Of a stretch of DNA of 64,000 nt, positions 17,932-25,524 are shown in pieces. The translations under genes were made by a program, and so were the position numbers. This stretch comes from Chromatiales bacterium (ex Bugula neritina AB1) (GTDB taxonomy: Bacteria; Pseudomonadota; Gammaproteobacteria; Granulosicoccales; Granulosicoccaceae), in contig MDLA01000142.1 in the NCBI GenBank assembly GCA_001730015.1, forward strand, positions 62,001-126,000. Reading direction: 5' to 3'. Under the pieces are notes generated by a model. That model was not told the DNA's origin, searched no databases, and saw only the letters and a list, made by a program, of their open reading frames with translations. Every line of letters begins with the position of its first letter. The stretch's first letter is position 1.

Positions 17932-19422
17932 TTGATTCACGATTGCACAGAATTCCCCGATCCGGTCTATAAGCGTACTGTGCTTGCACCATTGTTTGAT
18001 GGCGCTCGTAACCATTACGTTAATCCGGTTAGAGCTATTAACCAGGCACATCTGGTAATGCTGAAGGAATCAGCAATCGTAGCGGGCCACTGTGCTACAG
18101 ACATAGCCAATGCGCTGGTGGATATAGACACTACCATTGATCCCGCGGCGCTTGAATATACCGGTGAATACGAAGATTATTTTTTTCTGGTTGAGGCCGA
18201 ACTGAGAAAAAGAATCGGGCCGGACACCGCCGGTATGCTGCACACCGCTCGATCCAGAAACGATATGGATCACACTATTTTTAAATGGGTATTGAAATGT
18301 AAAGCACAATCGCTGTTAGCGAAAACGCTCAATCTGACCGAGGTGTTATTGCAAAAAGCCCGTGCTGAGCGAGATACGCTAATCGTTGCTTACACCCACG
18401 GACAGCCAGCGCAGCCCAGCACCTACGGGCATTATTTGTGTGCAGCAGCGGAAGTATTGCAGCGCGATACCGAGCGGCTGCTGGCGGCATACACTAATAT
18501 AGATCACTGTCCGATGGGTGCGGCTGCTATTACCAGCAGTGGGTTCCCGATCAACCGCCAGCGAATGGCTGAGTTACTCGGCTTCAGTTCACCGCTGCTG
18601 AATACCTATGGCTGTATTGCATCAGTCGACTACATAACCGGCTGGTACTCAGCAGTTAAATTGATGTTTCTGCATCTGGGGCGTGTTGTACAGGATATGC
18701 AATATTGGACTGCATTTGAAGTAGGGCAGTTATATGTGCCGAACAGTCTGGTGCAGATCAGTTCGATTATGCCACAGAAGAGAAATCCGGTGCCTATAGA
18801 ACATCTTCGACACCTGGCGTCGGTAACCTGCGGCCGTTGCGATACCATTATCAACACTATGCACAACACACCGTACACCGATATGAACGATAGCGAAGGT
18901 GAAGTGCAGCAAGCCGGTTATGCGGTTTACGATTCAGGCGAACGCGTGCTTGAGTTACTGGCGACGGTAGTATCTGCAAGCAGCATTGACAGTGAGCGTG
19001 TATCACAAACCAGTGAACGTGCCTGTATAACTATAACCGAGCTTGCTGATACGCTGGTGCGCTCTGATACTTTATCGTTCCGGCAAGCCCATGAGATCGC
19101 CGCCGATACGGCAAAAGCGGTAATTGCTGCCGGCAAGTCGCTCGCAGACGGATATGCAACGTGTATGGAAGCGTTTGAAAAACATGCTAGCGGGAGCAGC
19201 AGCCTAAGCCAGGCGGATTACATTAACGCGGTTAGTGCGCGTAATTTTGTCGAGGTTCGTGACCGCCCGGGAGGGCCGGCGCCGGCAGCACTGGACGATG
19301 CACTCGCTGGTTACCGTATCACGCTGGACAGGCAGTTAAAGACGCTAGAGAATGCCCGACAGCAGCAGTCCGATGCAGAGGAACTGCTCACGTGTGCTTT
19401 TGAACAGTTACTGGAAACCTGA
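17932..19422 (+). CDS. Argininosuccinate-lyase-like enzyme (fumarase/aspartase superfamily)
   Basis: 496 residues starting at TTG 17932, four bases after the permease stop and three bases before the ATPase gene. Superfamily motifs are present: TARSRNDMDHT near residue 104, THGQPAQPSTYGHYL near 155, and the signature SSIMPQKRNP near 280, whose serine is the usual catalytic base. The enzymes eliminate fumarate or a related group from a C-N or C-O bond. Its place inside a transporter operon, rather than among arginine genes, suggests cleavage of an imported amino or imino acid conjugate. True argininosuccinate lyase activity is unlikely but not excluded. Confidence 0.88.
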   Translation: MIHDCTEFPDPVYKRTVLAPLFDGARNHYVNPVRAINQAHLVMLKESAIVAGHCATDIANALVDIDTTIDPAALEYTGEYEDYFFLVEAELRKRIGPDTAGMLHTARSRNDMDHTIFKWVLKCKAQSLLAKTLNLTEVLLQKARAERDTLIVAYTHGQPAQPSTYGHYLCAAAEVLQRDTERLLAAYTNIDHCPMGAAAITSSGFPINRQRMAELLGFSSPLLNTYGCIASVDYITGWYSAVKLMFLHLGRVVQDMQYWTAFEVGQLYVPNSLVQISSIMPQKRNPVPIEHLRHLASVTCGRCDTIINTMHNTPYTDMNDSEGEVQQAGYAVYDSGERVLELLATVVSASSIDSERVSQTSERACITITELADTLVRSDTLSFRQAHEIAADTAKAVIAAGKSLADGYATCMEAFEKHASGSSSLSQADYINAVSARNFVEVRDRPGGPAPAALDDALAGYRITLDRQLKTLENARQQQSDAEELLTCAFEQLLET

Positions 19423-19425
19423 GCT

Positions 19426-20487
19426 ATGGCGAGTGTCGCACTGCGTAAGCTGGTGAAGTTTTATGGCAAAACGCAGGTATTGCATGGAATTGACCTAACG
19501 GTAGCGGACGGCGAATTTATCGTGTTGGTCGGCCCGTCCGGCTGCGGCAAGTCAACGAGCTTGCGAATTATCTCTGGCTTAGAGGGGGCCACCTCCGGCG
19601 ATGTTTTAATTGGCGATCGTATTGTCAACAACCTGGAGCCCAAAGAGCGGGACATCGCCATGGTGTTTCAAAACTATGCGATTTATCCGCATATGTCGGT
19701 ACGAAAGAATATCGGATTCGGATTGCGTACTGCAAAAATGAGCAAGGTGGATAAAGCAACGCGTGTTAATGAAGTAGCCGATATTCTAGGGATGACGCAG
19801 CTACTCGATAGAAAGCCCGATCAGTTGTCTGGCGGGCAGCGCCAGCGCGTAGCAATTGGCAGGGCAATGGTACGGAATCCCGCAGTGTTTTTATTCGATG
19901 AGCCATTGTCTAATCTGGATGCGCAGCTGCGAACGCAAATGCGCCTTGAGATAAAAAAGCTTCATCAGCGAGTAGGCAATACGATTATTTTCGTAACACA
20001 CGATCAAATAGAAGCGATGACTATGGCCGATCGAATCGTAATAATGAAAGATGGTCATATCCAGCAGATCGGTACACCGCAAGAGGTCTATCATCAGCCT
20101 GCGAATTTATTTGTTGCACAGTTCATTGGTGCACCCGCTATGAATATATTTAAGGGCCACGCGTATAATGATCGGGTTCGGTTGGATAACAACCAGCTGA
20201 TCGCGGTTGCTGGCATACAGAATGTAGTCAGTGATCAGACTGTACTGGTTGGTATACGCCCGAGCGATCTGACAGTGGGAGGTAGCTCGCCGATGCTTGA
20301 AGGTACTGTCAGTGTCCTTGAACCATTGGGGTCAGAGTCGCTTGTGTACGTTTCAGTAAATGATTCGGAGGTTATTGCCACCGCTTCCGGTCGTAGCCCG
20401 CCCGCAGTTGGAGACAAGGTGTCACTGAGCGCTATCGCAGAAAATTTGCATTTGTTCGATGCCGATAGCGGCGAACGGCTGTCGTGA
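19426..20487 (+). CDS. ABC transporter ATPase, MalK/UgpC type
   Basis: 353 residues. Walker A GPSGCGKST near residue 36, Q-loop MVFQNYAIYPHM, ABC signature LSGGQRQRVAIGRA, Walker B AVFLFDEPLSNLDA, and the H-loop FVTHDQIEAM. The C-terminal TOBE/MalK domain (about 235-350) includes VLVGIRPSDL. It energises the two permeases. It starts three bases after the lyase stop and completes the operon; a candidate terminator lies at 20671. Confidence 0.95.
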   Translation: MASVALRKLVKFYGKTQVLHGIDLTVADGEFIVLVGPSGCGKSTSLRIISGLEGATSGDVLIGDRIVNNLEPKERDIAMVFQNYAIYPHMSVRKNIGFGLRTAKMSKVDKATRVNEVADILGMTQLLDRKPDQLSGGQRQRVAIGRAMVRNPAVFLFDEPLSNLDAQLRTQMRLEIKKLHQRVGNTIIFVTHDQIEAMTMADRIVIMKDGHIQQIGTPQEVYHQPANLFVAQFIGAPAMNIFKGHAYNDRVRLDNNQLIAVAGIQNVVSDQTVLVGIRPSDLTVGGSSPMLEGTVSVLEPLGSESLVYVSVNDSEVIATASGRSPPAVGDKVSLSAIAENLHLFDADSGERLS

Positions 20488-20950
20488 CCTTTAAGCCTCG
20501 GTTACTCGGTTACAATTTAAACGGGTCACTTCAGTTGTCAAGTGTAAACATCACTATATAAATGTGATTTTAATTTGATGCCAAACGTTGTTTCTTCAGT
20601 TCTTGTTGCTGTCAACAGGCTACACCATTGACGTTGTTAATGGATCAGTTTCCAGGCACCGCTTCCAATGTACCGTACCTTGGCGGTGATACGGTATTTT
20701 TGTGAATCTATGCGCGGCAGTGGGTACTATCACTTAAGGCCTTTATCCGAATACGAAAAGTCTGTTGCAAAGTTAAGGGTAATCTGCGGGCGATTGTGAT
20801 TGATTTATTTTCTACGAAACGCTGTTTTCCTGAATAATCGAATTACCCTGCTGATTTTCGCACGCTTTCGCTACTGGCCTTATTCCCGGATATTAACGGG
20901 TGAGGCGACGTGGTCTGTCGCCTGTTGTATGGAATTGCGAGGGTATACAT
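20488..20950. other. Intergenic region with one candidate terminator and a possible decayed repeat
   Basis: No convincing reading frame. It holds the hairpin at 20671. The minus-strand reading of about 20835-20897 opens CCGGGAATAAGG then GTAGCGAAAGCGTGCGA, which resembles one end of the subfamily 2 repeat and may be an eroded sixth copy. Confidence 0.4.
20671..20702 (+). terminator. Candidate intrinsic terminator after the ABC/lyase operon
   Basis: TACCGTACC and GGTGATACGGTA pair around a short loop, followed directly by a run of five T. It lies about 180 bases after the ATPase stop and before the exporter gene. Confidence 0.5.
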
Positions 20951-22174
20951 ATGGAATTGGTGGGTAAACTTCAGAAGTCTCAACCGGGACAACTCGAATT
21001 TGTTGCACTGATGTCTCTAATTACGTCTCTCACGGCAGTGAGTATCGATGCGCTGCTTCCAGCTCTGAAGGGTATGGGTGAAGCACTCGCTGTTGCCAGT
21101 ATGCTCGATATCCAGCTTATCGTCTCAGTATTCATTGCAGGAATGGTATTTGGTGAATTGTTTTTTGGCCCGCTTTCGGATGCGATCGGGCGAAAGAATA
21201 CGATTGTGGCTGGCCTTATTGTGTATTGCATCGGTGCCATAGTAGCCATGTCTGCTCAATCGCTTGAACTGATGCTGGCGGGCCGGGCGATTCAGGGCAT
21301 TGGAGTCTCCGGCCCTAAAATCGCCAGCCGGGCACTGGTGAGAGACATCTATAGGGGCGATGAAATGGCGAGAATAATGTCGCTGGTTTTGATGGTATTT
21401 ATTCTGGTGCCGATGCTGGCGCCTCTGCTGGGTCAACTGGTTATTTCATATTTCTCCTGGCGGGCTATATTTGTTGTGTACCTGATAATGGCGATGATCA
21501 GCGGGGCATGGCTGTGTGCACGGCAGCGTGAAACCTTGCCGCCGTCTAGCCGGATTTCACTGCGTCCGTTGGTTTTTTATCGCAATGCACAAAAAATTGT
21601 CAGGCACTCCAGCGTGATGGTTTATACCGTTGTTGCCGGGGCTGTTCTCGGATCCCAGTTGCTGTACCTGAGTGTGGTGCCAACGCTATTCTTCGATGTG
21701 TACGGCGTGACTCATCAGTTTCCCTTGTATTTTGCGATACTGGCGCTCGGTGTCGGTGGGGCCGCGTATTCGAACAGTAAGCTGGTGCAGCGTTATGGTA
21801 TGCAGGCAATGGCATTGACAAGCATCAAGGTTATGACGGCAATTGCTTTTTTGCTGTTTGTCATCTGCCTGCTAACCGGTGGCAAGCCATCGCTGCTGTG
21901 TTTTATGATCTGCGGGGTTGGACTGATGGCGTGCATTGGAATATTGTTTGGTAACCTGAATGCGCTGGCGATGCAATATCTTGGCAGGCTGGCTGGCACT
22001 GGCGCATCTATTGTGGCCTCAATTTCAAGCGCTGTTGCGGTGATAATCGCGGTACTGCTTGGTCGCTATTACGATGGAACAGTTTACGTTATTGCTGTTG
22101 GCTATTTGCTGTGCGGGGGGATCGGGCTGCTGCTGCTGCGTGCTGCACCTCGTATGAACAGTGTTGCAGTATAG
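20951..22174 (+). CDS. MFS exporter, Bcr/CflA family
   Basis: I place the start at ATG 20951, behind GAGGG. The 407-residue product has about 12 membrane spans. SIDALLPALKGMGEAL in the first span and loop is typical of Bcr/CflA drug exporters, and the MFS motif A-like loop GPLSDAIGRKNTIV lies near residue 75. IQGIGVSGPKIASRALVRD matches the family motif C and loop region. It probably expels a toxic small molecule or a pathway intermediate using the proton gradient. It converges on the DUF4166 gene with five bases between stops. Confidence 0.88.
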   Translation: MELVGKLQKSQPGQLEFVALMSLITSLTAVSIDALLPALKGMGEALAVASMLDIQLIVSVFIAGMVFGELFFGPLSDAIGRKNTIVAGLIVYCIGAIVAMSAQSLELMLAGRAIQGIGVSGPKIASRALVRDIYRGDEMARIMSLVLMVFILVPMLAPLLGQLVISYFSWRAIFVVYLIMAMISGAWLCARQRETLPPSSRISLRPLVFYRNAQKIVRHSSVMVYTVVAGAVLGSQLLYLSVVPTLFFDVYGVTHQFPLYFAILALGVGGAAYSNSKLVQRYGMQAMALTSIKVMTAIAFLLFVICLLTGGKPSLLCFMICGVGLMACIGILFGNLNALAMQYLGRLAGTGASIVASISSAVAVIIAVLLGRYYDGTVYVIAVGYLLCGGIGLLLLRAAPRMNSVAV

Positions 22175-22179
22175 CCGAT

Positions 22180-22734
22180 TTAATTATCGTTCAGGTGGCC
22201 GCTGTAGCTCAGTAGTTTTCCCAGTAGCGGGGCTGTAACAGTAACTGAGAAAACGTAGTTCCCGTCGATAACTGTTTTATACGCGACCGTTCGCGGCAAC
22301 AGCCACATTGGCAGGGGAATACCTTTGATTGACACTGATTTTTGCACCCAGTGCCAGCTACCGTCAATAATTTCAACGTGTAGCTGCAGCGCCAGCGCGC
22401 CGGTGTTTTCGCTCCAGTAACCGGACGGGTAGCGGCCATGCGGTTTGAACACAGATTTCATTTCATGGGTATTGTTAAAGTTGCGGTCCCAGAATAGCTG
22501 TGAGTCGGAATGCTTAATAATAACCTGTAGTGTATTACACTGAGCGTTCTCTCCGCCGGATACCGGAATGCCTAATTTCCGGGCAACGCGCCTGCCGAGT
22601 ACCCCTGCCACGCCGCGCCCGAAAGCAATCTCCACTTCGCCACTTAGCGTGCCTCCACGAGTATGTAGCTGCTGGAGCAAGGGGAGAAGTTCGGCGAAGC
22701 TGTCACCAAACCAGTGTTGTGCGGCATTAGGCAT
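22180..22734 (-). CDS. DUF4166-like protein
   Basis: 184 residues, soluble, no signal peptide. The pattern fits DUF4166: HWFGDSFAELLPLLQQLH at the start, LSGEVEIAFGRG, a basic VARKLGIP segment, then FWDRNFNNTHEMKS and TGALALQLHVEI. The function of the family is not established; some members are fused to oxidoreductases. It follows the DUF6428 gene by 17 bases, so the two are probably one transcript controlled by the ArsR-type regulator divergent from them. Confidence 0.65.
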   Translation of the reverse strand: MPNAAQHWFGDSFAELLPLLQQLHTRGGTLSGEVEIAFGRGVAGVLGRRVARKLGIPVSGGENAQCNTLQVIIKHSDSQLFWDRNFNNTHEMKSVFKPHGRYPSGYWSENTGALALQLHVEIIDGSWHWVQKSVSIKGIPLPMWLLPRTVAYKTVIDGNYVFSVTVTAPLLGKLLSYSGHLNDN

Positions 22735-22750
22735 CAGGTACTCTTAGGTT

Positions 22751-23323
22751 TTATCGGCAACAGCGTGATTGACTATTAACGTCAGGTATCAACGGTGGTT
22801 GTATGCCAGTGGGCTTTGAACCTTCGTCTGCTGAAGATCCGCAGCATTCACTGGTATTTTCTGATTTGGTGCTATTTATTTTGGCGTTGCGTAACATGCG
22901 TTGAAAGGGTTTGCATTGCGCTTGCAACCCTTTCAGTTCCACTTTAAGTTGCTGGTTGTCTACAAAGATCGAATTTACAGCCATTTTCTGTAGGCCGTTG
23001 TTGCCGATGGCAAATTCGAAGTACGTTACCGTTGTGCTCTCAACCGGGTAGCTCTGCAGTGATTTTTCGATGATCATTTGCATTTTACCAGCGTTCATGT
23101 AGCCGGCTGAGGATTTCGGATTGCCATCGAGTAGTTGTACCACTATTTCGTCCCACTGATCGGAGCCGCTGCCACAGTCGAGTGATTGTACCGTTGTAAA
23201 TTTAATTTCAGATACATGATAACCCGGTGAAACACGGGCCTCACCGCTGACAAAGACAACAGGCAGGTCAGGGTTTTTCTGCAGGCTGGTGCGAATATTT
23301 TTTAAACTGGATTGTTGGTTCAT
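22751..23323 (-). CDS. DUF6428-like protein with C-terminal cysteine pairs
   Basis: 190 residues. The opening LKNIRTSLQKNPDLPVVFV and the GYHVSEIKF block match what I know of DUF6428, a family commonly found beside ArsR regulators. The C-terminal extension carries ECCGSS and ends SRCCR, so two vicinal cysteine pairs that could bind a thiophilic metalloid or metal; this is inference. It is divergent from the ArsR gene at 23379 across a 55-base gap that contains a dyad, and co-directional with DUF4166. Confidence 0.7.
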   Translation of the reverse strand: MNQQSSLKNIRTSLQKNPDLPVVFVSGEARVSPGYHVSEIKFTTVQSLDCGSGSDQWDEIVVQLLDGNPKSSAGYMNAGKMQMIIEKSLQSYPVESTTVTYFEFAIGNNGLQKMAVNSIFVDNQQLKVELKGLQAQCKPFQRMLRNAKINSTKSENTSECCGSSADEGSKPTGIQPPLIPDVNSQSRCCR

Positions 23324-23347
23324 TGTGAAGATGCTATCCTTGTAATT

Positions 23348-23373
23348 AATATTTCAACAATACTGATAATATT
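23348..23373. promoter_or_regulatory. Putative ArsR-type operator
   Basis: AATATT at 23348 and again at 23368 flank a 14-base centre, an imperfect palindrome in the 55-base gap between divergent DUF6428 and ArsR genes. The right arm ends six bases before the regulator ATG, so binding would block initiation of both genes. Confidence 0.45.
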
Positions 23374-23378
23374 AAAAT

Positions 23379-23738
23379 ATGAATGAAAGTCAAGCGATAG
23401 ATTGCTTCAGTGCGCTGGCGCATAGTGTGCGGCTGAGTATATTTCGGCAGTTGATTAGCAGTGGCTGTAGTGGTGTATCTGCCGGTGCAATAGGTGAGGC
23501 GGTTGGCGCGGCCCCGTCGAAGGTGTCTTTCCATGTAGCCGCTCTGGAGCGAGCCGGGCTCGCTTCTTCACAGCGTGTATCACGACAGATTATCTATCGA
23601 ATCAACATTGAAAAGCTGGCAGAGTTGTTTGGCTATTTAATGACCGATTGCTGCAAGAATGATCCTGATCTGTTGTCGTGTTGTGGCATAGCTCTGGATG
23701 ATCAGTCAAAAGCACCACCCGGCAACAATGATGCTTGA
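23379..23738 (+). CDS. ArsR/SmtB-family transcriptional repressor
   Basis: 119 residues forming one winged-helix domain: SALAHSVRLSIFRQLI (helix 1-2), then the recognition segment GAAPSKVSFHVAALERAGL and the wing QRVSRQIIYRIN. The C-terminal DCCKNDPDLLSCC holds four cysteines in two pairs, a layout common in arsenic- or antimony-sensing ArsR proteins of the C-terminal-site type. It probably represses itself and the divergent DUF6428-DUF4166 pair. No arsenate reductase or arsenite pump is adjacent, although the Bcr/CflA exporter lies nearby. Confidence 0.9.
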   Translation: MNESQAIDCFSALAHSVRLSIFRQLISSGCSGVSAGAIGEAVGAAPSKVSFHVAALERAGLASSQRVSRQIIYRINIEKLAELFGYLMTDCCKNDPDLLSCCGIALDDQSKAPPGNNDA

Positions 23739-23841
23739 ATCGCCGGGAGAAATTGTACCCTGGTGTAGCAAGCAGTCAGCGTACCGCTTGTTGCGCTCTA
23801 AATAACAAACCTCTGCCATTAAAGGTTACGCTGCACTCGCC

Positions 23842-24252
23842 TTAATTCTGAAGCAGCGTAACAATTCCTTTAACCGGGTTAACCTCTAGTTGTTGACCCG
23901 TAGAGATTAGCGTTGTGATATCGCCATCGACAAACTGATCGCACATGGTCAGATCTGCGAGTGCAGCGCCCTGCATTAGTATGGTGTTGGCCTGATTAAA
24001 TAATATGGCCCTGGGCACAATGGCGCGTGACTTCATTTCATAGAGCATCCACGCGGTTGCAACGCCACCTTTTGCTGTATTTAATACCAGTATTTTGTCT
24101 TTGTAGGATTTGCCGTACAGTTTGTGTTGCGGGCGGGAGAACAGCCCTTTTTTCCTGTCGAGGTCGTAGCGCGCAGAGAAGTTGTCGTCGGCAACGAGTG
24201 CTTCGCCAGTAACCGTGGGGCCGATTCCAACATGGCATTTGAAGGTGGTCAT
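23842..24252 (-). CDS. Aconitase X swivel (small) subunit, DUF126
   Basis: 136 residues with the DUF126 pattern: GEALVADDNFSARYDLDRKKG near residue 15, LVLNTAKGGVATAWMLYEM near 55, and PRAILFNQANTILMQGAALAD near 78. It forms the swivelling lid over the active site of the large subunit. Its ATG overlaps the large-subunit TGA (TGATG), a sign of coupled translation and one-to-one assembly. In bacteria, two-subunit aconitase X is known as cis-3-hydroxy-L-proline dehydratase. Confidence 0.9.
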   Translation of the reverse strand: MTTFKCHVGIGPTVTGEALVADDNFSARYDLDRKKGLFSRPQHKLYGKSYKDKILVLNTAKGGVATAWMLYEMKSRAIVPRAILFNQANTILMQGAALADLTMCDQFVDGDITTLISTGQQLEVNPVKGIVTLLQN

Positions 24253-25478
24253 CAGATTATCTCTCCGGCAACGGCTGAGTCTATGCAGTGCTCCATACTG
24301 GCGAGTGCGGGTTTGTATCCGTAGCCTCCGAGAATATTGACAATCTTGGCTGAGTTGCTCAGAAGATGTGTCCAGCCGTTGGCTTCACCTATCTCGCGTG
24401 CGTATTGATTATAGAAGCAGGTACCCTGCAGCACTTTCGCGCCCGCTTCTTCCATGGTGCTGACCAGTTTCATGCGCGTTGCGTCGGGGTATACCTGCGG
24501 TGAGGTGCAGACAATAACCGGCACGGTGAAATTTTTATTGACGCATAAGGCTGCAAGATCTGACATTTCTATAAGTGATAGTTGCGGTGCGGCAAATACC
24601 ACAACGTCGACCGGATCACCCGGGCTGCCGTAGTTGCTGCGGGTTTTTAATAGATCGTAAGGGGTGATTGTTTCTATGGCTAATTTCTCACCGCCCACAC
24701 ATGCGATAGAACCGGCTTCAGGAGTGACGCCGGTCAGGTGAAAGAGGGGGGTTGAGCCGAAGCTCGCCATCGCAGCTCCCATGTGTTTTAGCTTGTCCGA
24801 TGTCGGTGCTGTAGTTATGCCCTCGATCACGGGCACTTCCCAGTAGGAGCCTGAGAGTTTACCGATGGTCGCTCCCAGCACGCCCCAGTCGGTGAGAGTC
24901 TCTGGCATTTCGTTTATACTGAATCGGCGCGTCGCTTTGCGGTGTCGGTCGAGGTGTAAGCCATAGCGCGGAGTTCGACCGGTAAGGCCGGCCGCCAGTG
25001 CCGAGGGGCCTCCTTCAAAGTTTGAGCGAGCACCACATACACTGTTGCTATAGATCACCACGCCGGTATCACCGAAGGCAACGTGATCACCGAATACCGG
25101 GGGCATGATCGTCTGATAATTAATGCAGGTGTCGGTCATCAGAATTCCCATGCGTTCACAGGCGGCGATAGTGCGTCGATCCAGATCGGCCATTTGCTCG
25201 GTCTGCCCGAGCGGACCGTAGTAGGAAAGATCAACTCCGCGCGGGTCGGTTATCATCGGTATTCTGACACGGGCTCCCTGATTGGCCAGATTCTCCAGAA
25301 ATGCCACACCGGCCTCACCCACGCTTTCCGGGTCTACCATCATGTGAGACTGGCTGACCGGAACCATATCGATAGCATCAAAAGCGGTGCCGACCTTAAC
25401 CTGATGGTCAATCGCCCAGCGCAATGGTTCACCCAGATCACCGTTGAGCATGGCTTTTTCTTCAGTGGTGAGGTTCAT
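24252..25478 (-). CDS. Aconitase X catalytic (large) subunit; candidate cis-3-hydroxy-L-proline dehydratase
   Basis: 408 residues. The opening LTTEEKAMLNGDLGEPLRWAI is the aconitase X N-terminus. VSQSHMM near residue 42, TDTCINYQTIM near 115, NSVCGARSNFEGG near 143 and a late VCTSPQVYPDA carry the expected iron-sulfur and substrate residues. The split architecture fits bacterial hydroxyproline dehydratase; mevalonate 5-phosphate dehydratase, the archaeal relative, is less likely here. It lies 46 bases after the gamma-glutamyltransferase and overlaps the small-subunit gene, so all three form an operon. The substrate assignment is inference. Confidence 0.88.
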   Translation of the reverse strand: MNLTTEEKAMLNGDLGEPLRWAIDHQVKVGTAFDAIDMVPVSQSHMMVDPESVGEAGVAFLENLANQGARVRIPMITDPRGVDLSYYGPLGQTEQMADLDRRTIAACERMGILMTDTCINYQTIMPPVFGDHVAFGDTGVVIYSNSVCGARSNFEGGPSALAAGLTGRTPRYGLHLDRHRKATRRFSINEMPETLTDWGVLGATIGKLSGSYWEVPVIEGITTAPTSDKLKHMGAAMASFGSTPLFHLTGVTPEAGSIACVGGEKLAIETITPYDLLKTRSNYGSPGDPVDVVVFAAPQLSLIEMSDLAALCVNKNFTVPVIVCTSPQVYPDATRMKLVSTMEEAGAKVLQGTCFYNQYAREIGEANGWTHLLSNSAKIVNILGGYGYKPALASMEHCIDSAVAGEII

Positions 25479-25524
25479 TCTGTGCTCCGGCTATTGCTCT
25501 GTGATTGATGATTGAAGGTTTAGA

